Positions 47,448 through 56,704 of a DNA stretch of 64,000 nt are shown piece by piece (position 1 is the stretch's first letter; every line of letters starts with the position of its first letter). Under the pieces are notes generated by a model, which did not search any database, was not told the DNA's origin, and saw only the letters and a program-made list of their open reading frames with translations. Source of the DNA: Chimonanthus salicifolius (lineage: Eukaryota; Streptophyta; Magnoliopsida; Laurales; Calycanthaceae); contig CM023540.1 of NCBI GenBank assembly GCA_013350335.1, positions 56,768,962 through 56,832,961 on the forward strand, written 5' to 3'. Position numbers and translations under genes: made by a program.

Positions 47448-47452
47448 CCATC

Positions 47453-49645
47453 CCTCCATTCGAAACCCTAAACCCTAGGTGTTGTGCTGCCTCCATCGCC
47501 TAGCCTCTCTCAACCCCTCTCATTGTCTTCTTCCTTCTCCTCTCCTTCCCCTCTCTAAAACCCTAGATCTAACAAGTCCTAGCCGCCGCCGCCTCATCTG
47601 TTGTGTTTTCCCTTCATCTCTTCTCCTCTATTATCTTCTTTCCTTTTTCTTCAAACCCTAACTCTCTCTCTTTCTTAGTCGTTCGATCACCTTCTCCCCC
47701 CTCTTTCTCAACCACCGTCTGATGTCATTCCCTCTCCTTTTTCTTCTACTTCTCCTTTTTCTCTCACTTTCCTCTCTAAATTTCCAACAACCCAAGCTTT
47801 TGTTGCAACCTAGGCCCAACAACTCGAGCCTAGCTTGTTTGCCTGACCCTATGTAGATCCGGCCCAGCTAGTTTCTAGGCCGAGTTGAGCACAGTTTCTC
47901 GGGTCCATTTTGCCTTCAACCCAACTCGCTTCAAGCCCAAGTGTCGTCCGAGCCCATTTCCGTTGACTCAGACTCAGACCCAGGCCCAGTTCACTCTGAG
48001 CCCAGTAGATAAAGGCCTAATTCCCAGGCCCAGCAGACAGAGCTCAGCCCAATTCCTTGTAAGCCCAGTTGAGCCCAACCTAATCCAAACCTAATCGAGT
48101 TGAGCCCATGTCTTCGGCCCAGCTCATCTTTGGCCTAACAAATTCATCGACCCGACCCAGTTCCATGCCTGTTTCAGGCCCATTTATGGCCCATTTCAGG
48201 ATTATTTCTAGATCGGTTGTGGCATGTTTCCAACTCATTTCCAGCCCGTTCGCATGCTCGTTTACAACTTCTTTGCGGTTCGTCTCAGCCTTGAACCCAC
48301 GCATCGTTCCCTTCAATTCTTCAACCTGTTTTCTCGCTAGGTTTTCAAAAAACACACACAGTTGAGGGGACTTATCACTGTTTTAGCATGCATTTGCATT
48401 TCATTTAACTTCTACCCCTACACATGGAGTGACCCTAATGAGACCCTCCATTTATTAAGCCACTCGGTAAGGGAACCATTTAAATGAATTCGTGGAGAGG
48501 GATCTATTTGGATGCCCTCATGTCAACTATATGTGATTAATGGAAAAATTCCAATTAGACGACTAGATATTGAACATGGTGTTTCGAAAATTGTTAATAA
48601 CATATTGTGTGTTTGTTTATAACATGTGAATGGAATTATAATGAGAATGGAGATGTGTTTAGAAAACATGTTATATGCTTCTTAATTTGCATGATGAACA
48701 TGTATTGCTAATTATGTTTAATTATATCAAAGCATGTTTAGATCGTTATACATGGCCATGGAATCATGTGTAGATATAGGCAGTATGCATGGAAGGTGAC
48801 CCGCAACGGACCGTTGTGCCGTTGGGTATGTACCGAGGATCACATCGGGTATTAGGGTGTGTACCCTAGGGCGGGTTGGTTGATGTAGAGAGTGTATATA
48901 TGTTAAGGTGATGGTTGTTGGGAGGACTTCCCCATTACGCTCCGTGTAGTCAAGGCCCTCATGATGGATCCGACCTTCCCCGTTGCGTTCCGTGTGGTTG
49001 AGGTGGTTGCCCTAGAGTTTGACTTCCTCAGGCGTGGTTCGAGTGGCCGAGGTCCCTGCATTATCTTGGACTTCCCCGGCATGGATCGTGCGGTTGTGGT
49101 TGTTGTGTGTATTGTTGTCTCCGGATTGCATTGGTAGGTAGACCATAGTTTGTTAGAGGACCTGATGTGGTTTACCAAGGTGATATCTCGGGTTGGTTAG
49201 TTGGACCTTGGGTTGGTAGTGTGGTTGGGTGTTCATGCATGTAGACATCCTTGTTATCGTGATGTTCGTGCATCTATGCATGTAATATTGGTTACTAGCA
49301 TGTGATATGTATTTATCCTCTCACTAGGCATGTTAGCTCACTCCCTAACCTTTAAGGCAGCCCGACGGCCCTCAAGCAGGCTCTAGGAGTCGAGCAGTAG
49401 CCGTAGATGTTTCTATGTTATGTTTTGAGTGAGAGAACTATGTTTAATAAATTGTTGTTGCATGTTTATTTGGAATAACTGCATAACTATATTTGGACTA
49501 TTATTACTTGTTTTGATTATGGTACTCGTATGTGCACTGTTATTGTTGGGTGCGTTGCTGAGTGGGAAGTAATTACTCCATTTAAAAAAAAATTAACCCG
49601 ATTTCCATTTTGGGTACTTTTGTTTTTAGAAAATAAACACGCAGA
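47453..49645 (+). mobile_element. Element A 3' LTR, right part
   Basis: The sequence resumes just after B's target duplication. It carries the same landmarks as B's LTR: ACACACACAGTTGAGGGGAC followed by TTATCACTGTTTTAGCATGC, subrepeats at 48925-49100, TTAGCTCACTCCCTAACC, and the end-proximal CGATTTCCATTTTGGGTACT against CGATATCCGTCTTTTGTGAC in B. Similarity runs out near AAACACGC (about 49645), about 20 bp short of a normal LTR end. Confidence 0.7.
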
Positions 49646-49768
49646 AGATAAAATTACCAAAATGCCCCTCGAGCTCCCAAGCTCGGAATTAGGCCAACTT
49701 GGGCTCGTTGGAGAGCCCACGTGCTAAACTATGCCTAAATCTCCTCGAAACTCAAAATCACAGGTTGA
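49646..49768 (-). mobile_element. Inverted LTR 5'-end fragment fused to element A LTR
   Basis: Read on the minus strand this is a LTR start, TGTAATGACTCAACC, with the characteristic GAGCTCGAGGGGCATTTTGG and TAATTTTA that also follow the starts at 32856, 33461 and 44997. It abuts the truncated end of the element A LTR in opposite orientation. No internal sequence follows. Confidence 0.65.
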
Positions 49769-50079
49769 GTCATTACAAACCCTCTCTTCCCTCCATCAAT
49801 TTGAGAATGGATTCGAACTGTCAATTTCTCGATTTCGTCCAATCGGGTCTCAATCGACTCATTGTCAGGTTCCCTGTCTACATCATGGAGTTGGACATGT
49901 TATCAAGTTTAGGTGTCAATTTGTTATTGAATGTATTTTATTTTTCTTAATTTTGATTGGTGAGTTGATGTGGCATGGAAGAGCCCAAGTTGGGCTTGCA
50001 TGCCGAAACACATAGTTTCCCTCTTGACTTCCGCACCAACTAGGGTCTTTTTAGCTTAGGTTTTTAACATTCCTAATAT

Positions 50080-50087
50080 TATAAATA
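50080..50087 (+). promoter_or_regulatory. TATA-box-like sequence
   Basis: TATAAATA followed by GAGGCTGAGTGG. It is the same octamer as in the LTR promoters at 13455 and 29959, but no LTR ends could be assigned. Confidence 0.3.
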
Positions 50088-50280
50088 GAGGCTGAGTGGC
50101 CCACTTGTAAGCTGTCGAATTTAGTTGAAGTAAAATTGAATTTAAGTTCCAAATTTGTAAGGCTAAGTTTCAAGTTAGTTTCTCAATTGAATTCTAATTT
50201 TGTTTTGTTTAATTAGTTACTGCTTGCTTTTCCATGTCAGTACTTACGTTTAAACCAAATTTAATTATTTATATATTTTT

Positions 50281-50396
50281 TAATTTAATTTATTTAAACC
50301 AGAAACTAGTTTTTACTGGAAAAATCATCAAAGATTGCTATTATAAATAATTTAATTTATTTAAACCAGAAACTAGTTTTTCACCAAAGATTGCTA
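50281..50396 (+). repeat. Direct repeat of about 50-60 bp
   Basis: First copy 50281-50340, second 50348-50396. Both have ATTTAAACCAGAAACTAG and CAAAGATTGCTA; the second lacks about 11 bp in the middle. Confidence 0.9.
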
Positions 50397-50603
50397 GTAA
50401 CATCTTTGAAAGGAACCAATTTGATTGACGTATGAATATGTCAGTTTTATTTCATTGAAGACTGAAGAAGATTAAAAACACTAACCTTCATTAGGTGTAT
50501 ATTTTTTGGTCTACACGGATGATGACCCATTGTTTATTTTCAAGCATAAGATTGAGCAAGCTCAAAATTTGGTTCAGCTCAAGTTTCAGCCTTCTAATTT
50601 CTA

Positions 50604-50772
50604 TTCCCTCTATTTCAACTTAGTTGTCTCATATGTAGTTTAGGACTATTCCAAAATAGTTGTCTCATAAAAGAGTTACAGTATCTTGAAGAGAAGTTCA
50701 TAAGTCTTTTGAAAGTCCTCTTTAAAAAATTCAAAATTTTAAAATGAGACAAATAAAATAGGACAGAGAGAG
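50604..50772. mobile_element. Stowaway-like MITE (about 169 bp)
   Basis: The left end is TTCCCTCTATTTCAACTTAG followed by TTGTCTCAT. The reverse complement of the right end is CTCTCTCTGTCCTATTTTAT followed by TTGTCTCATT. The imperfect inverted ends are flanked by TA on both sides (50602-50603, 50773-50774), and the element is AT-rich with no coding capacity, as in Stowaway/Tc1-mariner MITEs. Confidence 0.7.
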
Positions 50773-50865
50773 TATTAAAAATTCTTAAATATGTAAAATA
50801 AATAAATCTAATGATGATACATTAATGATCATGGTGGTAGTGGTCGTACCGTAGAGACTTGGGAG

Positions 50866-52222
50866 CTGTTTGGTAGGCGTCATTCTCGTAATGGAATTGG
50901 TGTGAGCCTCGTTCCTATGATAAACCGCTTTTGGTGAGGCAAAAATGGGTGAAGTGGAGAATCGTCATCCTCCTCATCTGCATATAGCTAATTCTGTGTT
51001 GAAACTCTTATTGTCTGCATTTCATTCGCATTTCGGCTCCTATCTTCTCCAACAGTGAGGTTTCATCAAAAGGGAGCAGCTTCTTTTTTTTCTTTTTCTT
51101 ATTCTTTTTCAATAACATTCTGTTCTGAATTTACATATGAAAAACCACAAGAAACCCAGTGTAAAATATCTACAGATGATATATACTACCCTTAGAACAC
51201 ACCAATTGAGACTATAGAGACTCAAACAGCGGTACCTCCCACTTCCTAAGACGGGAGATTACCAGTTGAATTACATCCATATGAGCTACATCCTCCTCAT
51301 CCAGGTTTTCCTCTAATGGCCCTATCTTCATTGAATTTCATGACTCCCTGTTACAGAGGGGGCCACTCTGCCAAAGCTTTGGGTCTCATATATCTACTGC
51401 TCATGCAACCCTCCCACGAAGATAAAAAATCTATTACCCTAAAGTCCTAAAACTCCTTCCTTGGAAGGAGTCAAAACACAAATTCTCCATTATCCTTTTC
51501 GGAATAGTTCACTCAACTTATTGGACTTTCCTTCCTAGATTCTTGAACCAGAATTGTAAGCCAAACTCTTCTCCATCTAGAGTTAGGGTAAGGAAAAAAC
51601 CATAATACCAAAGTATCTATCCAGGTGTTTGCACCAACCCAAGAGACTCCCATTAAATTGCAAAAATTACCCCAAAGGTGCCCTGCAAAAGGACAAGTGA
51701 CAAAAAAGTGGTCTATGATTTCTTCCCCTAACCCACATAGAGAACCAAGAACTTCTTCGTTTCTCAACAAACCTATGTCTCGAGAAGTTAATGAAGTCAG
51801 CAGATTATTTAATCACTTCTTACAATGAAAACTACACATGATTTTGAGTTTAATTAAACATACTAAATAAAAAAGTACTTCAAGATTTATTGAATTATAA
51901 TAATTTAGAATAATTTACAACTTTCAACTGTTAGATGAAAAGCCCTCAAGTCGACTGTCAAAATGAAATGTTAATACTTTTATTAGTAATTGTTCATCTT
52001 ATTCTCTTGTAGAAGACAAGAAAAGAAAATTTCAAATCTAAAATCTCTTTAAGATCTTATAAACAAGACCATTTTGATATATGCAGATGAAGAGAACGAT
52101 GATTTTACAACCATCAAAATTTGAGAATTTAAAATTTAAATTATCATTTTTTATTATTTGATCCAACTCTACTCAAGTTGACGTTCAAAATTCTGAATAG
52201 GCGCTACCAAACAGCCTCTGGA
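50866..52222. mobile_element. Possible hAT-like element ends (GCTGTTTGGTAG inverted repeat)
   Basis: AGCTGTTTGGTAGGCG near 50872 and its inverted counterpart CGCTACCAAACAGCC near 52203 face each other. Such TGTTTGG ends are common in plant hAT-like elements. I could not find a convincing 8-bp target duplication and no transposase is visible, so this is tentative. A LINE fragment lies between the two ends. Confidence 0.3.
51084..51830 (-). pseudogene. LINE 3' fragment with zf-RVT domain
   Basis: The minus-strand frame 51513-51770 encodes GSLCGLGEEIIDHFFVTCPF followed by AGHLWGNFCNLMGVSW, the zinc-binding domain near the end of plant LINE (non-LTR) pol proteins (C-x-x-C...DHxF-x-x-C). The first Cys of the pair is Gly here. 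A minus-strand A-rich tract at about 51086-51112 is a plausible 3' poly(A). Only the 3' end of the element is present, as with most 5'-truncated LINEs. Limits are approximate. Confidence 0.65.
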
Positions 52223-52553
52223 ATAAAGAGAATGAAATAGGTCCCAAACAATCATTCGAATACCCACAAAACAGACTTTTAACACTTAAAATGGTAGAAA
52301 CTATAACTAAAGACATTCCACACCAAACGAATGCATTAACTGAACATTCTCAGAACAAAACGACTGTCTCAAGCTCTCAATTCCTTTTCTTATCCTTTTC
52401 ATTTTTCCTAAAAGGAATGTACATGATACAATCAGCTGATGAGGATTACAAATGGAAGTGCCAATAAGCCAAATATATAAAACAATTAAATGGAAAAATA
52501 AAAAATAAAGCATGCAAAACAGAAAAAAAAAGGGAAAAAAATAAGAGCAATCA
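51831..52553 (-). other. Downstream flank and presumed 3' UTR of the TOL gene
   Basis: AT-rich, with no recognisable domain. The part next to the stop codon at 52554 should contain the 3' UTR. Minus-strand AATAAA candidates occur (for example near 52150), but none can be chosen from sequence alone. Confidence 0.4.
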
Positions 52554-53296
52554 CTAACTTGACAAGCTTCCAACTTTACTGGGATTGGGATTGGTTGGCA
52601 TGGACTTGGCAATATCGACGAGATCTCCAAATAGCTTATCCTCTGGTTTGGCTGGCTTCTTGGCCTGTAGGTAGCTAGAAGTAGATGTCTGATATGAAGA
52701 GTTCATGAACCTACTACTATCATCTTGCATGGATAGCCCATTCATTCTCTGCTCAATGAACGGGCCATATGGGTAGCCTGGAAGCTGGGCACCCTGTAAT
52801 GGCTGGGGATATATGCTCATCTGTGTGGCACCCTGCATGGAATGAGGATATGCACTCACTTGTTGCCAATTGGTCTGCAGCATTTGGGGGTAAACAGACG
52901 TGAGTTGGCCACTCTGCATCTGTTGAAGATACATACCACCCAGTGAGCTGTACTGCATCTGTTGAGGATACATGTCACTCTGCGTCTGTTGATGGTACAT
53001 ACCACCAGGTGATCGACTCTGCATCTGTTGAATGTACATGCCACCTGATGAGCTACCCTGTAACAGTTGCTGAGTATACACGGGGGCCGTTTGCATTGGT
53101 TGAGAAATCATCATTCCCAGCTGGCTGCTCTGCATTGATGGGGGCTGTAAAATCCCTAGATGGTCACTCTGCATCGAATGGGGAGGCAGCATGCTTTGCA
53201 TTGACTGGAGATTCTCACTGCCTTGATTGCTAGCCTGCATTGGCTGGGCTTCCCAGGGGGGTGGTGGCAGGGCCCCGTTGCTTTGGCCATTTGCAC
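52554..53296 (-). CDS. TOL terminal exon
   Basis: It starts after acceptor TTTTTACTTCAG and completes a Gly codon (G|GT) from the previous exon. It encodes ANGQSNGALPPPPWEAQ, then about 130 residues of SMQ, QPMQ and GGMYxQQMQS repeats, then GYPYGPFIEQRMNGLSMQDD and the conserved C-terminus ending VGSLSS before TAG (52554-52556). Confidence 0.85.
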
Positions 53297-56200
53297 CTGA
53301 AGTAAAAATAACATTTAAATGATATAAGAACAGCATGTTTTACAGAAAATCAAGGCATAGCCAATTCAAATCACAAGATAAAAAAATTATGTTTCAGAGG
53401 CATGCAATGTTATTTATTCAAGTGTTATGAACTGCTGAAGTATTTCTGAATCCAGTCACTTCTATTTCAGATAATTATGCAAGTTCTGTAGACCTGCGAC
53501 GCCATCAAATCCAATTTTCCCAAAGACTTGAGATGGACAACATCAGTTTTTAATTCAAAATGTTTAAGCATATTTTTATAATTTTAAGCATGTTTTCTGT
53601 ACCATCAGTCACAAACAATTAAGTTATCGTCAGATCACATCAAACATGCACCCAGTACCTATGTTGCTATTAGAACATTTGCACTCCAAAAGATTTCAAG
53701 GACCAAATATTACTCAGAAGTGAGAACAGAGATTAATATAAAGGCACCTTTCCAGGAAAAAATGATATTAGTTATGAAGGCATCTTCACCAGAGCAATTC
53801 GACAGTGAATAAAAAAATGTTATTGGGCATCGTGAGATCCCGAAGCAGTAAGTACTCACTGTGAGATCTTAACAATAGTGTCTATTGTAGTTCGCACATC
53901 ATTATTGTAGCAATCATAAAGGTTATCAGTTTGAGTATATAGGCATCAGATGGACAATCAGCGCATGGAAAACAATTTGACAAATCCAATTTTGTGTTCC
54001 CACCCGAGATGCATGGAGTAAATGACTGATTGCAAAGAAGCTAAGTTTCCATAGTGGGAGTTAGACACCATGACCATGCACACATATTCCAGGGAATAGT
54101 TGCTTGCTAAGTAGTTCACTAGCTCAGTAATTAAGAAGAGGGTGGTACCATAAGTATGTGCCTGCTGCTGTGTGCCCAAGCTCTGTGAATCCTTACCATT
54201 CCATGAAGAATCTGACTCATGGTTCAAATGTGCACCACCTTGCACACATGGTGCCTGCTCATACTGAGACAGTACAGTGTTCTGTGCACTCCCATTTGAA
54301 TGAACAGTCAGCTGTTGAGGCTGCAGTAGCTGCTTCTGCTGCTGATGTTGAAACTGAGGCGTTGAATGTAATGGTTGTGCTGCTGGATTAACTGTATGAG
54401 AATCAAGAGAATGAGGACTTGAAGTGTCATTACTCTGGGAAAATATGTCTACAAGAGCTAATGCATTTTCTTGAGGAGGGGGGCAGGTAGATGGTTGGAT
54501 GACAGGAACAAGAGCTAGAGATCTATCAGTTTGAGGTGTAAGTAAGTCTTCCCCACTGAGGAGGTCTATATGAGGATCCATCTTTGCAGAAGGATTTGCA
54601 GGACCATTTGGGGCTGGTGGTGCAGGAAGCAGTAGCTGCTGGAGAGGTGGTCTATTTCCCATATCTGAAGAGCTGCATATGAAAAACAGATAATATCATT
54701 CATGGTAACAGATAATGAAGGTGGTGCATGAACATTTGCATATGAGACATAGGTTTCAATTGGGTAGCAAGCCCATGCACAATACTGTGTATACCTGGAT
54801 GTGGCCCCACATGGGTGGGTTCCAATATAGGGGAGGATATGCTTGTTTGAAAGGTCCATTCATGGCTATGGGTCCACAACAAGTTTAGCCTTAGAGGGAA
54901 AAAAGAACAGATTTATATACTGAAATCAAATGCATGATCCTCAAGTAAAACAAAGGTAGCACTTTATTTAAAAACCCCATAAGTTTCTTAGCTCTCCGTA
55001 TCCAGTTTAGCCAAAAAGTAAGGTACAGCTGCAATGTTTGCTGATCTTCTCACACGTCAAAAGAATGCATCTTGATCCGAACACAGCTTCGATGTACCCT
55101 TTTTCCAATCTCGATCTCAACCTGTCAGGGATCCAATGCATGGCTACTTATATGGGTGCTGGCACTCGAGTGTGATCCTAGTGCCATGTGATCTTGAGAG
55201 GTAAGAGCTCAAAATTCAAAATTTAGGAGGTCTGAAGGGGGAGGTGAGATTGAAAGGGAGAAGCATGGATCATGGAATCTGCAACAAAGGTCACAAATGC
55301 TGGGAATAATGCTGAGAGTGATGATTATATGGGTGGCCAAGACATGTAGCCCTTTGATAGGTGAGATAAAAGGTGTGGCAGGTGTTATCCACAGTATTTC
55401 TTGAGATTTTGATTCTTCTCAAGATATATGAATGCTTGTTCCTTTGGATAGAAATGAAGGTTCCTATATACTGGAAATCTCCTCATTGTGGCTCGCATTA
55501 GTGATGAGCCTGGCCCAGAAAGAAGTTGTGCATATTTTCCTTGAGCCAGCCCAGGTATTGAGTCCACCAGATGTCAATATGGCTCAGGCTTTGGATTCGT
55601 CTTGAAGCTCTTGCCTTGTGCCCATGGTGAGGTTCTTGAAAGTAGTGCAGCATTAAATCAGAAGCAGACCATGTTGATGAACAATTGGTGAGCCCAGTAA
55701 ACGATGATTGCAATGGGAAGCAGAAGTTTGAGGGGTTAGGGAAGGTGGGCCTACAAGCACTAAGTGGTTCCATCACAAAGGAGGGAAGTAAATTGCTGCG
55801 GATAGAAAAGATAGTGGGGATTGAAATTATGGATGAGCCCATGAGGAGCATGTGATTCAGCCCTAAGTTGGTTGGAGAAAGCCTATGAGAATAAACAATT
55901 GTTCAACAAACCCTTCCATTGGACTTCTTATATGAAAAAGAAGAATCCAGCCCAGCCTACCCAAGTTGCAGCCCTACATCTCACCTACCCATCATAGGCA
56001 TGCATCTAGTTGGTCTGACAAAATTATATCATCCCAGGTATGAGCATCTAAGCTACACCACAAGGCTATGAACACAGACATTATACAGGGTTGTGTGGGT
56101 GGGTGCAGGGGGAATAGTAAGTACTTGCATATCATTCGTAGTTGAAAAATTTCTTACCTAGTGTGAATAATAAATATATGCGCAAGGAATATACTTTTTT

Positions 56201-56704
56201 TTAAAGGAATACATTAACCCGTGCTTTTAAAAAAGGGTTCTGATACTCATGTATGTAAATAAATCTTGTATTTTTTATTTTTAAATGATAAAGGAATTCA
56301 CTGTTTATACAGACAAAACTGTATGCATCCAGGAGTGGTACCATTCATAAAAAGGGTACCCAGGTGGAGTTGTCCTCACACCGAAAAAATGATTTTCCTA
56401 TTACATGCTGCAGAGAAATGAAAGCAAACTTAAACTGTATATTATAACATATGCTAGAAAATCATAAAAGAACTTCATGAAAAAATTTGGGTCCCTCCAT
56501 AAGAGGTTAGCAAGAAAATTGTACCCCATACTCAGTTGTGTCTCCCCTTGAGTTATTACCACAGCATCCACATCTACAAGTGCCTGAAGAGGTTTTGCCT
56601 TTTCTGCATGAACACCACCACCTGAAGCAATGGCATCATGCTTGGTCAGAAGACGTTGCAGGTCATCATTCAGTGCCAGGCCTTGACAAAGTAGCTCTTC
56701 ATCT
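52554..56704 (-). CDS. TOM1-like (TOL) protein, 3' part: GAT domain end and Pro/Gln/Met-rich tail
   Basis: Three exons (56704-56525, 54672-54197, 53296-52554) join in frame with GT/AG borders and give about 465 residues. The first ends the GAT domain: DEELLCQGLALNDDLQRLLT and KHDAIASG. The second has IDLLSGEDLLTPQTDRSLAL and Gln-rich stretches. The last has NGALPPPPWEAQPM, Met/Gln repeats and a conserved end, KPAKPEDKLFGDLVDIAKSM. TOL proteins bind ubiquitinated membrane cargo through VHS and GAT domains and pass it to ESCRT for vacuolar degradation (family knowledge). The tail best resembles the long TOL6/TOL9 type. The VHS domain and the first part of GAT are absent from the window. The introns are 1852 and 900 bp. 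A copia element 2.5 kb upstream may lie in the next intron, or the gene may be broken. No disabling mutation is seen in these exons. Confidence 0.85.
54197..54672 (-). CDS. TOL middle exon
   Basis: Acceptor TTTCATATGCAG, then C completing a Gly codon, then SSDMGNRPPLQQLLLPAPPA; donor AATG|GTAAGG. It encodes the low-complexity linker with the conserved IDLLSGEDLL and SLALVP motifs of long TOLs, a QHQQQKQLLQPQQ run and QYEQAP. Confidence 0.85.
56525..56704 (-). CDS. TOL exon encoding the end of the GAT domain
   Basis: Acceptor TTTGTTTCTACAG, then A completing a codon, then DEELLCQGLALNDDLQRLLT; donor ATGG|G with intron GTACAATTT, a weaker donor than the next one. The motif ALNDDLQRLLTKHDAI is the last helix of GAT. 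It continues with KPLQALVDVDAVVITQGET. Confidence 0.8.

Larger units (their letters stand above)
49769..50600. other. Unassigned AT-rich sequence with a direct repeat and a TATA box
   Basis: No protein domain is visible. TATAAATA at 50080-50087 sits in CTAATATTATAAATAGAGG, which could be an LTR-type promoter. Copies of about 50-60 bp at 50281-50340 and 50348-50396 share TAATTTAATTTATTTAAACC and AGAAACTAGTTTTT. This may be a decayed LTR of unknown family or host DNA. Confidence 0.4.

Noticed and set aside
52943..54391. Plus-strand frames opposite the TOL exons
   Set aside because: Shadows of the minus-strand exons; splice sites and conserved TOL motifs are on the minus strand.
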